64,000 nt of DNA from Emydura subglobosa (GCA_007922225.1 ML680053.1:5448164-5512163); one strand, 5' to 3'. Shown: positions 1 through 12,003, numbered from the stretch's first letter. Translations and numbers: made by a program. The notes: a model not told the origin generated them from the letters alone.

Positions 1-1922
1 AATTAAAACTACCTTGCTGACCCTTCTGAGTAGCCTCAACATCCTACAAACTCCAGACATCCTGCTTGGATTTGAACTTCTATTGTTCATTAGTTTTGTA
101 TTTATTAACCTGTTATCAGTGTCCTTTTGTTTTCCTTAGCAACGATCAGATTCCCTCATTGAAAGGCCTTGTAGTGCAGCATTCATGAAACAGAATAGCA
201 ATTATATCATTACAAATGGATTTTCAAAAGTTTAAGTACTTTCAAAAATCCCACCTTAAACAATACACAGAAGGGCTTGTAAAACTTGAGCATTTAAAAT
301 TAGTTACTACACAGATGCAGAGATTATGGGGGGAAATTAATGATCAGGCAAGTAAAATAAAGTTACTAATTTAAACTTCTAAGTAAGGAAACAGAGTGCA
401 GTAACAGACAACCTGTTTTGAGAGCTGGCTAAATGGATCCAATACTGCATTGTAGGATTAGAAAGAAGTCAGGGCTCTTGTGTTTCTGCTCTCAAGTAAA
501 ATATCCAGTAAGTTGTTTTAGATAGGAATTTCAGTTTTACAAACACAAAAAACCAAAGCCTTGAAGCATGCACAGTTTTAACCATGGAGAGTTTGGTGGT
601 TTTAAAACCACTTCAGATCTGAGTCAATTACTGTGTTTTACAAGCTGGAGACACATGGTGCCAAGGCTCTCTTAACATAAGCTTATCCTACTTTGCTTTT
701 TGGCCTCTCTTTCCCCTGGCAGTCCACAAGGGCATGATGCAAGGCGAGTATAGTTTAACTTTTGGCTGATTTGGTTTGTTGTGTTTACTTTATTCACACA
801 CACTGGCTATTAAAATCTCCTTGGTGGTAACACTCGTCATGATATGTAACCCACTGAGAATTGACTTTGCAGTTTAACATTTTGTTCAACAACACTAATT
901 GCTAAAGCTATAGGTATATACACACAATTTACAATATAGACGGTATTTGGTACTTATGAGATATCATTCACCATTTTGTTACCCTTTTACTCAATGCAGA
1001 TTCTCTTTTGATCAGAGTCCAGCTTTAAACACATTTGGAATTGACTAGGTTTTTTTGTCGTTTTTGGGTTTTTTAAATAAAGGTTCTATATGAGAATATA
1101 TTAGAAATCAGTCATTTGAAATTTTTAAATAAAATCAAAATTAAAAGACTTTTCTTTGAAAAATATGCCATAGTACACAAGGTACATATTAGAAAATGAA
1201 ACATTTATATAGTACAAAGACAAAGACTTTTCTTCATTTTATTAAGAATGATTAAAAGAATTAATTTGAATCTAGAAGATCACAAAAAGGCCATCAGGCC
1301 AAACTGTTGGAGCTCACTGAGACTCAGAGGAGCAGTGAGCCCCTGGATTTCAACAGTTACTCACACCTTGTAACTCAGTCATTAGTCATCCAGGATCTGA
1401 GTTCAACTTCAGAAGATTCTTGTGTCTGGCTGCCTGGACTGAATTAGGGAATTCCAAGCCTAGAACTCAACCCTGCAATTCTAGTGACAGCATAACACTG
1501 TCCACTGCTAATTTGCAACTGATAGTGTAAGAAGTTAGAGAATTAACACAGTCTTCCTCCACGTTTCCCAAAGCATGTTGTGGGCCTATTCTCCACAAGG
1601 CACGATTCTCCTCCTGATCCTCCTTCCATATACCTATTATGTCTTGAAACTCTCTAGATAGCATTTCTCTTATAAACCATACAATGAAATATGCATTGGC
1701 TACTACCTTACAAACCAGTAAGCCATTTTTCTTCATAATTGTAGTTGTGCATGTGCTTTTCCCTACTGTGTATGTCTGAAGGCAGAGAATTAAGTTGACA
1801 GGAACCCTGCTCTCTGAGAAGAGAATGCTTATTGAATTCAACATCTAAAACTTCATAGTCATAGATAACCACATTTAAAATTTGCACTTATAAACAAGAA
1901 AGAAAGAAAGAAAGAATATTAC
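1..1922 (-). other. RSF1: RSF1 intron 4, proximal part
   Basis: This is the intron sequence downstream of RSF1 exon 4 in the gene's direction, running off the left edge of the window. It starts with a GT donor at 1922-1921. It is AT-rich and has no recognisable coding exon or confident transposon. The only clear structure is an (AAAG)n microsatellite at 1896-1916, which in the gene's sense is a TTTC run starting about five bases past the donor. Confidence 0.75.
1896..1916. repeat. (AAAG)n microsatellite
   Basis: About five tandem AAAG units. In the RSF1 sense strand it reads as a U/C-rich tract immediately downstream of the exon 4 donor. Confidence 0.9.
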
Positions 1923-2128
1923 CTGACAATGCATTTCCAAGAAGATCCGTCCTGGTCATCCTGTTCTTCTACATACATCCTCACATTATGTTCTTGATCC
2001 AGCTGGTACCAATACATTAGACCATCCTTGTCTCGACCAATTGGCTGGAGACGCATAGCATCAGCATCCTCTTCATTAATGATATTCTTAAATTTTAGAT
2101 TGTCATCAAACTGACATTCACAGAGGTA
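1923..2128 (-). CDS. RSF1: RSF1 coding exon 4
   Basis: Fourth coding exon of remodeling and spacing factor 1, the histone-binding subunit that works with the SNF2H/SMARCA5 ATPase in the RSF chromatin-remodelling complex in the nucleus. The exon begins after a T-rich tract and AG acceptor (2130-2129) and ends at a GT donor (1922-1921). It is 206 bases and reads YLCECQFDDNLKF, then INEEDADAMRLQPIGRD and MYWYQLDQEHNVRMY, ending SSWKCIV plus AG of the next codon. This matches vertebrate RSF1 almost residue for residue and lies in the WHIM-type region that follows the DDT-like N-terminus. It leaves two bases of a split codon for exon 5, which is outside the window. There are no stops or frameshifts, so it is clearly functional coding sequence. 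Confidence 0.97.
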
Positions 2129-3080
2129 CTGAAAAAAATTGCAATATAAAAAGGTTTTTTAAAACACCAAGATACCACAGAAAAAACAAAATCAGCTATT
2201 TCCTTATTAGTGTGTTTTGGGTTTTCCTTTTAAACCTGTCCTTATTGGTTTTGTGATTTAACTAGAAAGAGGGGATCCAATGAACAGGCCTCTCCAGATT
2301 ATACTCTTTTGGTAAATCAAAGTTAGTTTTTAATTTCTTGTTAATGACCATTTAGAATGGTGTTAAACCTGTTCAAAAGCTAACTCTAAACAGGAGAGTG
2401 AAGGCATTTTTACTGTAGTAAGAACTCCAACAGGTACTACAGCAGGATGAAAGCAAGCCATCTGCAAAGCATACATGCACAGTGTGGTGTTTCTATTTCC
2501 TTTTTTAAAAGTGGCCATTGAAACTCTGTAACTTCTGTATTTTACATGCACCTGAAAGCAATGTATATGGGAAGCTTCTTTTGTGAATGACCTAGCTAAA
2601 TGATGGATATTATTCATTCAGTATACTAGTCTATAGTTAAACCCCATGTAATTTAAGCCATCACACGAGGCTCGTCACTCCTGTCTCTTCTCATGAGAAG
2701 CTGAAAAGCTGAAGATGAGCCCCATATCTCACCTTTGCACTTAACATAACATTGTTTCAATTGCAAATTCATGCACATTAAAAAAAACCCAACAAAGTAT
2801 ACTCTGTGGGTAAACACCCTCCACAGGCAAACCGGTAACTACAAATATATTTCAGTGCAAACAAGTAAAGTCTGAACACCATATTCGGTTGAGGCATATC
2901 CCTGTTAACAAGACCGTCAGTAACTATGATTGGTCATATTTGTTTGTTACAAGCTCTGTCATCAGCTCCAAGTTTAATACATTTAATTAATGCAGTTTAT
3001 AAGTGTTCATCTATGCCAAATTTACAACATGTTTAAGCAAATGCCAAAGGGTCATTTTCAAAAAATAACAAATACATTAC
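2129..3080 (-). other. RSF1: RSF1 intron 3
   Basis: A 952-base intron between exons 3 and 4, with a GT donor at 3080-3079 and an AG acceptor at 2130-2129 preceded by a long T run in the gene sense. I see no gene or transposon that I can name in it. Confidence 0.85.
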
Positions 3081-3173
3081 CTTCAAAATTCCCAATTTGC
3101 ATTCAACACTCATTTCCAGATAGCCTTTCTTCTCCATCTCCCATGCCCAAGTACTGTTGAACTCTTGGCATAT
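3081..3173 (-). CDS. RSF1: RSF1 coding exon 3
   Basis: A 93-base exon, 31 codons, phase 0 at both ends. It reads ICQEFNSTWAWEMEKKGYLE and continues with MSVECKLGILK, matching RSF1 between the DDT-like and WHIM segments. The acceptor is a pyrimidine-rich TTTTGCTTATCTGACAG and the donor is AAG|GTAATG. The only noticeable difference from the mammalian sequence I remember is Gly-Ile where mammals have Ala-Leu near the end. It continues exon 2 and leads into exon 4 without a frame change. Confidence 0.97.
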
Positions 3174-3699
3174 CTGTCAGATAAGCAAAATATTAAATTA
3201 ACTAGTATTAGTGGATGAAAGTAACTTGAAACCTCTGCAGAGGAAGAGTATTTTGTTGCAATGTTTACTTTTATCTACAAACTATTTAACTTCTGTAAAA
3301 AAAAGCCACAGACAAAAATCAAAGATAAAGCCTGGTGGAGGTGGGCAAGGACTGGGCATGTCTCCACTAAGTCCTGAAAGAGCATATATAATCAGGATCT
3401 TGACCATCACCGCCTCCACTTTTTTTTTTTTTTTTTTAAGTAGTACTTTTGTACCATGGATGCTCAAATCAGTGGCCAAAAGTGCTGCTTCTCGCCAATA
3501 AACTGATGACATTCTACTTTAGTCTCTCTCTTGCATTAAACATTCTAAACATGAAGATCACTGAGGGATGCTGCACAACAAAAATCTTGGAGAAGACACG
3601 TCAAACATCACTGACCAACTCCTATGTTCTATGCATCACTTGAACCGATGGAGGGAAGTTTCAGAAACACTGGAAATGTCTTTTAATTGCCAAAGCAAC

Positions 3700-5449
3700 A
3701 ACTCAGTGGCATTAGAGAATGAGGGAGGCGACCTAGTGACGGAGGATGTGGAGAAAGCTGAGGTACTCAATGCCTTTTTTGCCTCTGTCTTCACAGACAA
3801 GATCAGCTCTCGGACTGCTGCACTGGGTGGCACAGAATGGGAAGGAGGCGAACATCCCGCAGTGCTGAAGGAACGGGTCCAAGACTATTTAGAAGGATTG
3901 GACATTCACAAGTCCATGGGACCGGATGCAATGCACCCGAGGGTGCTGAGGGAGTTGGCTGAGGTGATTTCAGAGCCATTGGCTATTATCTTTGAAAGCT
4001 CGTGGCAACAGGGGGAGGTCCCTGAGGACTGGAAAAAAGCAAATATAGTGCCCATCTTCAAAAAAGGGAGGAAAGAGGATGCAGGGAACTACAGACCGGT
4101 CAGCCTCACCTCAATCCCTGGAAAAATCATGGAGCAGGTCCTTAAGGAATCCATTTTAAGGCACTTGGAGGAGAGGAAGGTGATCAGGAACAGTCAACAT
4201 GGATTCACTAAGGGAAAGTCATGCCTGACCAACCTGATTGCTTTCTATGATGAGGTGACTGGCTCTGTGGATGTAGGGAAGGCGGTGGATGTGATATACC
4301 TTGACTTTAGCAAAGCTTTTGATACTGTCTCTCACAGTATTCTTATCAGCAAGTTAAAGAAGTATGGGTTGGATGAATGGACTATAAAATGGATAGAGAA
4401 CTGGCTAGAGCATAGGGCTCAACGAGTAGTGATCAATGGCTCCATGTCTAGCTGGCAACCGGTCACAAGCGGAGTTCCCCAGGGGTCGGTCCTGGGGCCG
4501 GTTTTTATTCAACATCTTTATTAATGATCTGGAGGATGGGGTAGATTGCACCCTCAGCAAGTTTGCAGACGACACTAAGCTGGGGGGAGTGGTAGATACC
4601 CTGGAGGGTAGGGATAGGATATAGAGTGACCTAAACAAACTGGAGGATTGGGCCAAAAGAAATCTAATGAGGTTCAACAAGGACAAGTGCAGAGTCCTCC
4701 ACTTAGGAAGGAAGAATCCCATGCACAGCTATAGACTGGGGACCGACGAGCTGGGCAGCAGCTCTGCAGAAAAGGACCTGGGGGTAACAGTGGATAAAAA
4801 GCTGGATATGAGTCAGCAGTGTGCCCTGGTTGTCAAGAAGGCTAATGGCATATTGGGCTGCATTAGGAGGGGCATTGCCAGCAGGTCACGGGAAGTGATT
4901 ATTCCCCTCTATTCGGCATTGGTGAGGCCGCATTTAGAATATTGTGTCCAGTTTTGGGCCCCCCACTACAAAAAGGATGTGGACAAGTTAGAGAGAGTGC
5001 AGCGGAGGGCAACAAAAATCATTAGGGGGCTGGAGCACAGGACTTATGAGGAGAGGCTGAGGGAACTGGGCTTGTTTAGTCTGCAAAAGAGAAGAGTGAG
5101 GGGGGATTTGATAGCAGCCTTTAACTACCTGAAAGGGGGTTCCAGGGAGGATGGGGCTAGGCTGTTCTCGGTGGTGGCAGATGACAGAACAAGGAGCAAC
5201 GGTCTCAAGTTGCAGGGCGGGAGGTCTAGGTTGGACATTAGGAAAAAGTTTTTTACTAGGAGGGTGGTGAAGCACTGGAATGGGTTACCTAGGGAGGTGG
5301 TGGAATCTCCATCCTTAGAGGTTTTTAAGCTGAGGCTTGACAAAGCCCTGGTTGGGATGATATAGCTGAGGTTAGTCCTGCTTTGAGCAGGGGGTTGGAC
5401 TAGATGACCTCCTGAGGTCCCTTCCAACTCTAATATTCTATGATTCTAT
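3700..5449 (+). mobile_element. CR1 LINE, 5'-truncated, nearly intact ORF2
   Basis: Chicken-repeat-1 type non-LTR retrotransposon, retaining about the last 1.75 kb. It covers the end of the region before the reverse transcriptase, most of the reverse transcriptase, the C-terminal domain, a short 3' UTR and the terminal 8-mer ATTCTATG repeats (5434-5449). Reverse transcriptase motifs visible are [50 protein letters not shown] and the catalytic FADD box (4562-4576). The C-terminal part ends at a stop at 5363-5365. Only two lesions are obvious. An extra T near 4502-4506 shifts the frame just after the VPQG motif. A CAG-to-TAG change at 4622-4624 stops it. It is inserted antisense to RSF1. The 5' end near 3700 is approximate, and CR1 copies usually lack target duplications. 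Confidence 0.93.
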
Positions 5450-6539
5450 GAAAACCATTTGTTGTGACCACAATGACCAAGTTCCCACAATCTAAAACCA
5501 GATGATCATTCTTAATCCTGATAAATGCAGTCTCAGCTCCAAAGAAAGCTACAACCCAGTCTGAAGCCTACCACATATGTCATGGGTTTAAGCACACCTG
5601 GAATGCTAGAACCACTGCCTTCTCAAATGGGAAAGTTTGAAACTGGCAAGCACTTTAGCAACAGGAGTTGGTTTCTTGAGGAAGCAGCTGATTTCTGCAC
5701 ATGAGAGTATGACCAAACCCTACCAACTTGTAAAACAGGTGCTGATATATGTCTCCCCAAAATATTTCTTAAGGCACCTACACTGGCATCTAAATGCTAC
5801 TTACTGGCACCAGGCTCAAATTGCTTGCTTTAAGCAATGAACATAGGCAGGGGTCAAACACACAGGTGGCGAGTCTCAGAAGACCACAAACATCTTGGTC
5901 CAAAACTAGCTAAGGAGAAAGTCTGTTGGGAATCTGTAGATTTCATGGACAAAGGGTCCAGAGAGACCAATCCAAAGCTAATAAATCTTAACTGCATAAG
6001 AATGTAAAGAACTTTTGAGAGTGATCACATGAAGGAAGAACTCATGGGACAAAAGATTCTGCATTAATCAGACTGTGTACTTCCCAAAAGAGTTAAGCTG
6101 TCTATGTCTGAGGACAAAATGTGTCTTTGCCTAAGCCACAACTTCTGTATGACCACATGAGATCCCTGCATAAAAAACGAGATTCCAGAAGCACCCCAAA
6201 GATCTTCTCTTCAGAGTTGAGTGTGTCCCAACTGCTTCTGTTTGAACAGATCACTGTTAGCAGAGGGGACAGAGAAGAATTACCCATCTGCCACACCATA
6301 TGTCAACTCCCTACCGCAGAATGCTGGTGTCCTCCTGCATGCCATTCAGCCAACACCCCATGCACTGCTTCCAGTCATAAGGCCTACTTTTTATGGCTGT
6401 CTTTTACATTGTAAGCTGGCTAGAAGCAGCTGAAGTTAGGGAAGACTAATATTTACACAAACCAAAAAAAAAAAGCAAATGAATATATACATATATCTGG
6501 ACATAAAACCTGTGTATTTGATTGTCCCTCTATATCCTA

Positions 6540-6700
6540 TCCTTCTCATGCTGCTCATCTTTTTGGATTGTAAGGTCTGTGAGGCAGAGATCTGTCTACC
6601 TCTGTGCAGCATGTAGCACAATAGGGGCACAATTCTGCTTGGGTTGTCCGGGCACTATCAGAATAAGTATTTATAGTAGCAGCAGTATTACTAACACAAG
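6540..6700 (+). mobile_element. L2-like LINE 3' tail remnant
   Basis: Contains the L2 3'-end wording: GATTGTAAGGTCTGTGAGGC, then a CATGTAGCACAATAGGGGC-type block and an AATAAGTATTTATAG-type end. Divergent and short. A tRNA-derived SINE carrying the same tail would look similar. Confidence 0.5.
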
Positions 6701-7927
6701 GCACATAGCAGCAGGCACTCTAGGCAGGCAGTGATCATGGCCATACAGAGTAGGGTAAGAATAAACTCCTTTTCTCCTGGAATAAAGGAGATATGTATCA
6801 AGATGTCTAAAAGGGAAAGGGTAACCTATTAATCCACTGTGCCATCTAGACTTATTCATCAAAGTTTCGATACAGGTCAGTGCTGGTGTCTTACATGCAT
6901 TTTATAATCTCACTAGGCAATACTTTGTAATTTGTGGTCTAGAGGTAAAGTGTTATATTTTAAAAATTTCAGCAAATTTGAAAAATAAAGCACTGCTAAG
7001 AACTGCACCCACACTAAAGAACAAATGCGCTACTGCAATACAAGCTCTGTTCTCCTCCTGTTTTTATTACTGTTCCTTGTTAGAGGAATCCAGAACTGTA
7101 AAGTGAACAAAGCACTCAGAGGTAGTCAACCAAATAACTAAAATAACCAAGGAATAACCAAAGTTCAGTCTGAAGTATTCCTTATTAGCACATTGCTTTA
7201 TTAATAAAACATGGATGTTTCAGTCTACCTGTATTTTTAGTTGTCTGAAAGTTATCAGTCCCTGTCCATATCAGGCTGCTTATTTATTATTATGTTTACA
7301 GTGCAAATTCTCAAGACCAAGGACTGTGTCTTATGTATACTCATAAAGTGCTGTGTAAAGAGCATTCCACAACTGATTTATAATTCCTATGTGGAATCAT
7401 CTCTGGCAGTCAGAGCAAAGGGATGGTGTACCACTATTGATGCATAACTACAATTTTTTCCCAGTTATGCAATTCTGGGTACTCTGATAGCATAAACACG
7501 GTATCCTTATTTAATCAATAAGCATACAGTATGCAAATCTCTGTACAGCTGTCAGCTAAAGTACAGGGATTTACATCAGATTAGAATTCTTAATAAATTA
7601 TTCTATAACTAACATGCAAATCTCTCTGCTCTGACTGGCCACTATAATTTTTATACTTCAGTCTGCTCCTGTCTTGCACATGCTGTAGAATTTGCAGGTG
7701 TGCAACCTTCTTCATGCAAAGGTTGGTATCTTGTTTCAGAAATGTATGTGCACACCCAGGTAGGCTGAAAGTTAAGCAGAACCCTATACAGCTAAGATCT
7801 GGGTATGCACACAGAGTTTGGCTACAGCACTACGTTCACTAAAATTCAGACTAGGGATTTATGACATAAGATCTCATTACAGAATCAGATCCCAGCATTT
7901 CAGAGTAACAGCTGATATTTTCTGTAC

Positions 7928-8019
7928 CTTGATCAAGTATTTTTCCCATCTGTCTGCTGTGACAGACTTCCCAATCTTCCTCATCAGTTTCAAGTGAAGT
8001 TCTACCAACTCTTTTGGAA
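7928..8019 (-). CDS. RSF1: RSF1 coding exon 2
   Basis: A 92-base exon that completes the valine codon split with exon 1 (G from exon 1, TT from here). It then reads PKELVELHLKLMRKIGKSV and continues TADRWEKYLIK, identical in style to known vertebrate RSF1. The acceptor is CCTTTTTAATACTGCAG and the donor is AAG|GTACAG. It ends in phase 0, matching exon 3. The residues belong to the DDT-like/WHIM N-terminal module used for remodeler interactions (family knowledge). An intron of about 48 kb separates it from exon 1, and the perfect phase match confirms the linkage. Confidence 0.97.
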
Positions 8020-8738
8020 CTGCAGTATTAAAAAGGGGAGAAGGAGAGAGCAAAAATTAAAAATAATCAGCTTAAATAAACTCTAATACAAAATATTATA
8101 AAGGTATTGAGATGAAACAACAAATTAAGAATTTTTAAAAGTGCACAACAAGTTGAAAACATTGTAACAAGAATTCCACGACTAAAAACAAAGCAAGATC
8201 AACTTAAATAAATGAAATAAGTCTTCATTTAGATTTAAAATAAAATACTTCTATCCAAGGCTTTAGGTATCCTAACACAATCAGTGATAATAAAACAAAA
8301 TCCCAGCAACACTAAAGTAATCATTTCACAGGAACTAAGCCAGCTAGACACCTACAGAAACTAATTCTCACTCTTTCATCATTGTGAGAAGCACAGCCTC
8401 TCCAAAAATCCTATCAAACAGGTGTCTTTTACTGCATGCCTGGAAAGTCACCAAATTTGAGTTATTTTGGACCAAGTGAGGTAGGACCAAGTTCTAGAGA
8501 CTCTTGAGCCCTCAAAAGAACACCCTGCCATCCACCTCCTCTCTTTCATTGTGCGAGAGATCCAGCTTGCATGCTCCTGCTGACTGCAGCTCTGGCAGTG
8601 TGGCACAGGACTCTAGGGTTTCTAAATCACAGCTGTGCTGAAAGCTTAATGATTGAGAGGTTTACTATTATTTCATCATCAAAGAATCGCTTTGCTGCTC
8701 ATTACAGAAAAGGTTATTCACCTTGTGCAGTAACTGAG

Positions 8739-8917
8739 GTTCTTCGAGATGTGTCCCCCCTATGGGTGCTCCATTCTAGGTGTCTTCGCATCCATGCTCC
8801 TCAGATCGGAGATTTTTGGAAGCAGTGTCTGTTTGGCCCACACATGTGCGCTCCCAGTCTCACACTATGTTCTGTTGCTATATTGCGCTGTGCTGGCAAG
8901 CCATTCTCAGTTCCTTC
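8739..8917 (+). repeat. Left inverted terminal repeat of the DIRS-like element
   Basis: Begins GTTCTTCGAGATGTGTCCCC. Its reverse complement recurs at 12227-12411, including the shared blocks CTAGGTGT, CAGATC.GAGATTTTTGG and GCAGTGTCTGTTTGGCCC. The same start motif recurs inverted once more at 8968-9006. Confidence 0.85.
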
Positions 8918-9009
8918 TCTACTGCAGAGCTCATATATAAGAACTCTGAAGCAGAGAGAAGGAGGGCGGGTAGTGGAGCACCCATAGGGACATACATCTC
9001 AAAGACAGA

Positions 9010-9240
9010 GTGAATGGCAGCATTTTGTATAGGGAATTATCTTGACCCACAATGAATCTTAGGAACCTCCTGTGGGATGGGTTGATTGTGATATGAAAGT
9101 AAGTGTCTTGTCGGTAGAGGGCCAAAAAACAGTCCTCCTGATCCAGAGATGGGATTATTGCTGCCAGGGTAACCATCATGAAATGCTGCATTTTTACAAA
9201 TCTGTTGAGCACCCTTAAATCCAGAATGGGTCTCCAACCA
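9010..9240 (-). pseudogene. DIRS-like reverse transcriptase fragment
   Basis: Minus-strand frames encode the N-terminal end of a DIRS/Gypsy-like reverse transcriptase. They show a PILDLR-NRFVK-type opening, a VTLAAIIPSLDQ block, then a decayed QDTYFHITI block (RT motif A region) followed by HRRFLRFIVGQD and a LPF end. The usual first catalytic Asp context (ALDLQDAYFH in intact copies) appears as ALYRQDTYFH here. The fragment is spread over two frames, so at least one frameshift is present. Immediately after LPF the sequence runs into the terminal repeat, so the catalytic core is deleted. It cannot be functional. Confidence 0.7.
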
Positions 9241-9859
9241 TCATTTTTTTTTCTGTATCAGAAAGTTTTTTAAATAGAAATCCTTCCATCTGTGTTGGGT
9301 GGGAACTAGTTCTATAGGACCTAGTTTTAGGAGGTGATTCGATTCCTCACATAAAAGGTGCTTGTGAGAAAGGTCCATGTAGATGGACGGGTAGGGAGAT
9401 AAAGTGGATTGAATATCCCTTAGTGATAATCTCTAGTACCCACTTGTCTGAGGTTATACACTCCCAGTTTTGATAAAAAGGAGTAAGGCAGTCATTGAAT
9501 TAGTGGAGATGTTCAGATTGTTAGAGCAAATGAGACTGGGGGTGGTAACTCAGGGCCTCGACCAACACATCAGAATTGTTGTTTGGATGTAGAAGGTTCC
9601 AATGTCGATGATTGTGGGGCAGACGGTCTCCATTTTTATAATCTCTGCCTCTTCCTTTGAGGATCATGTCTCTGAAGAGGAGAAAAGTGAGTAGGTCAGG
9701 ATCTCTGTGCCATCTGGTACTTACTGAGTCTTCTTTTTTGGGCAGGAGCATAAATACCCAGAGAACATAATGTGGCCCTGGTATCTTTTAATGTGTGGAG
9801 GGATTTGTCCATTATTTCTGCAAGCAATTTAGATCTCTCAAAAGGGAGGTCCTCTACTG

Positions 9860-10073
9860 CATAGTTTCTCAACCTGTGGTATGCATACCCCCAGGGGTAT
9901 GCGAGACACAGGCAGGGGGTACGCGACAAAAAATCCAGTGAAGGGAGGCAGGCGGCAACTGCCTGCTTCCCGCCCAGTCCCAGCTCCCAGAATGGAAAAT
10001 TGAGTGTTGGCGTACTTATTAAAATTTTCAGAAGTTAGGGGGTACTTGCTACTTAAAAGGCTGAGAAACACTA
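9860..10073 (-). mobile_element. 214-bp hAT MITE nested in the DIRS-like element
   Basis: A perfect 8-bp target duplication CTCTACTG flanks it (9852-9859 and 10074-10081). The terminal inverted repeats are CATAGTTTCTCAACC on the left and, reversed, TAGTGTTTCTCAGCC on the right. It is the same family as 12786-13849 in the opposite orientation: its right end matches that copy's left end over about 75 bp. It is a short internal-deletion derivative with no coding capacity. Confidence 0.92.
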
Positions 10074-10289
10074 CTCTACTGTGGCTTGTATCTCTTTTGG
10101 AAGGTCAAAGAGATGAAGCCAAGACACACTCCTCATGACAACTGCTGTGGAGATGGAATGAGCAGCTGTATCAGCAGCATCCAGAGAATCCTGCAATGCT
10201 GTCCTCACAAGGAGCTGACCCTCAGCAATGATAACCTGGAATTGCTCTCTCTGATCTGGTAGGACATGTTCAATAAAGACATTTAATTT

Positions 10290-10643
10290 TCAATAATTGG
10301 TATGGTTGTATTTTGCCATGAGGGCTTGATAGTTAGCAATCCTATATTGCGGTGTTGCTGAAGAATATGATTTACATCCAAATAAATCCAGTTGTTTCCA
10401 GTTCTTATCATATGGTGTCATTTTAGTGAGGTGCTGGACTCTGCCACATTCATTAACAGCATGGACGACCAGTGAATTAGAGGATGGCTGAGAAAATAAG
10501 TCCCCGTCTTTGGAGGCCACATAAAAATTTTTGTTTGCCCTTTTGCACATCAGAGTTATTATGACTGATGACTGCCATATAGTTTTTATTGGATCAATCA
10601 GTGCCTTGTTGATGAGGAATGCAATTTTTGCTGATGATGACAT
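10290..10643 (-). pseudogene. DIRS-like gag, LAP2alpha-like C-terminal block
   Basis: A 117-residue minus-strand reading frame, including K-LDLFGCKSYSSATPQYRIA and NYQALMAKYN. This block is typical of the gag-like protein of vertebrate DIRS elements. It is the source of the LAP2alpha-specific domain of mammals, so automated annotation often labels such copies lamina-associated polypeptide 2-like. The copy is disconnected by frameshifts from the upstream gag part (11352-12003) and has no downstream partner. I call it a relic, not a host gene. Confidence 0.7.
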
Positions 10644-11351
10644 CTGTAGGACATCAAGCAGTTTGTGCTGTGACTCTGACTTCTTTAAGCAGGATTTGCA
10701 GGCAATCTGCTATCCTCTTAAAGAGCTCTTGACATTACTCGAAGTCATCTGCTGTAGTTGACAGCCTCATCAAGAGATGAGGAGGAAATGTTGGTCACTG
10801 GAAGGGTTTTTCCTTGTCTGATCTCGCCTCCTGTTCCTCAAAGGTCTCCTCTTGAGAATCAGGAGGTCTGACTATTGAAACTGAAGGAGATCATCTTCCT
10901 TTAGCTGTCTAGGTGACAGTAGTTGTCTACATGCCAACTGAGGTGGTGGAACAGGCATGGGTGGGCGCATCCAAACGTGTCCATATCCATTGGGTGGGTC
11001 TCTTCTACCCTGGTGATAGGCTGAAGGTACATGAGTTTCCACCTGGCTAACTCCCTGGTGTTGTAATGAAGAACCCTGGAATGACACTGAGTATAGGTCA
11101 TGCCCATCATCTTTCTTGTCGTTGCCTGACGGGATTGAACAGTTATGGATGGTGGTATAGAAGGTCTTGGTACTGAATGTAACCCCCAGAACCTGGGGAT
11201 AACCCATTCCACGGTTATGGCAGTGCCTAGTAAGGGTAATTCAGGCATCTCCAACCATCAAATCTTTGGGGAAATGAAATTTCTGCAGTACCGGAACAGC
11301 CTTCGGTACCATTGAAGTCAGTTGAGTAGGCACTGTTGAAGTGGAGAGTCA

Positions 11352-12003
11352 TCAGTACTGGAGGTCCTCTGAGTTCCAAGGAATGGCCAGCAGGTGTCGC
11401 CACAGCCTTTTGCGGTGCCGGCATACTTGGTACCAATTGTCTACAAGACACCATTGGTGCTGTTTTAGAGGAGCTTGGTCTTTCTTTGCCACTCCTTTCC
11501 CCCTATGGTACCATTCTGTCAAAGCCTGCCCTCTTAGGGGCTTGGGCTTACCAGTGGTACCAGTACCAGAGGATCCTGCAGCCTCATGGGTACCTAGTTG
11601 TAAGCCAGTTGGCACCAAATGTGCTGGGAACCTCTTTTTTTTGGCTGATTCCCTGCTCAGGGAACTTGTGGCCTGCTTTTTTGAGACTTTCTTAGAGGAA
11701 TCTATGGAATTCCTTTTTGAAGTCACTGGAGAGCGTTTATCCAACGATATTGATGGGATTGGTCTCGACAGGATGAGAGGCTGGTTGGAATGAGCTTTCC
11801 ATCATGAGCAGTCTTAAATTCAGCTCATGGCTCTTTCTGGTTCTGGATTTTAATTTGAAACAAAACGTGCACTTCTGAGGCACGTGTGCTTCTCTGAGGC
11901 AGTGAATGCAGCGGGAACAGTTATCACTGACAGGAATGGCTTCCCAACACAAGAGGCAATGTTTAAACCCGGGAGAGCCGGGCAAACCCTTTTCAGGGTT
12001 CAA
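11352..12003 (-). pseudogene. DIRS-like gag, N-terminal zinc-knuckle-like part
   Basis: Two overlapping minus-strand frames, 12003-11737 and 11744-11352. The first starts MNPEKGLPG and carries a Cys/His-rich segment (C..C, C..C, H, C..C spacing around positions 18-46), as in DIRS gag proteins, followed by a basic TRKSHELNLRLLMMES stretch. The second is rich in Ser, Lys and Thr, like the linker of such proteins. A frameshift near 11740 separates them. Plus-strand frames here (11336-11793) are shadows. Confidence 0.6.

Larger units (their letters stand above)
3174..7927 (-). other. RSF1: RSF1 intron 2
   Basis: A 4.75-kb intron with a GT donor at 7927-7926 and an AG acceptor just above 3173. 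It contains a poly-T run at 3420-3437, a CR1 LINE at about 3700-5449 on the opposite strand, and an L2-tail-like segment at about 6540-6700. Around 7255-7360 there is a weaker L2-tail-like stretch. The remainder (5450-6540 and 6700-7250) shows nothing I can name. Confidence 0.8.

Noticed and set aside
10290..10643. Possible LAP2 (TMPO) paralogue
   Set aside because: The LAP2alpha-like block is in a DIRS gag context with inverted terminal repeats and frameshifts, so it is transposon-derived, not a host gene.
11336..11793. Two overlapping plus-strand frames of 119 and 150 codons
   Set aside because: Shadow of the minus-strand gag-type region of the DIRS-like element; no domain on the plus strand.
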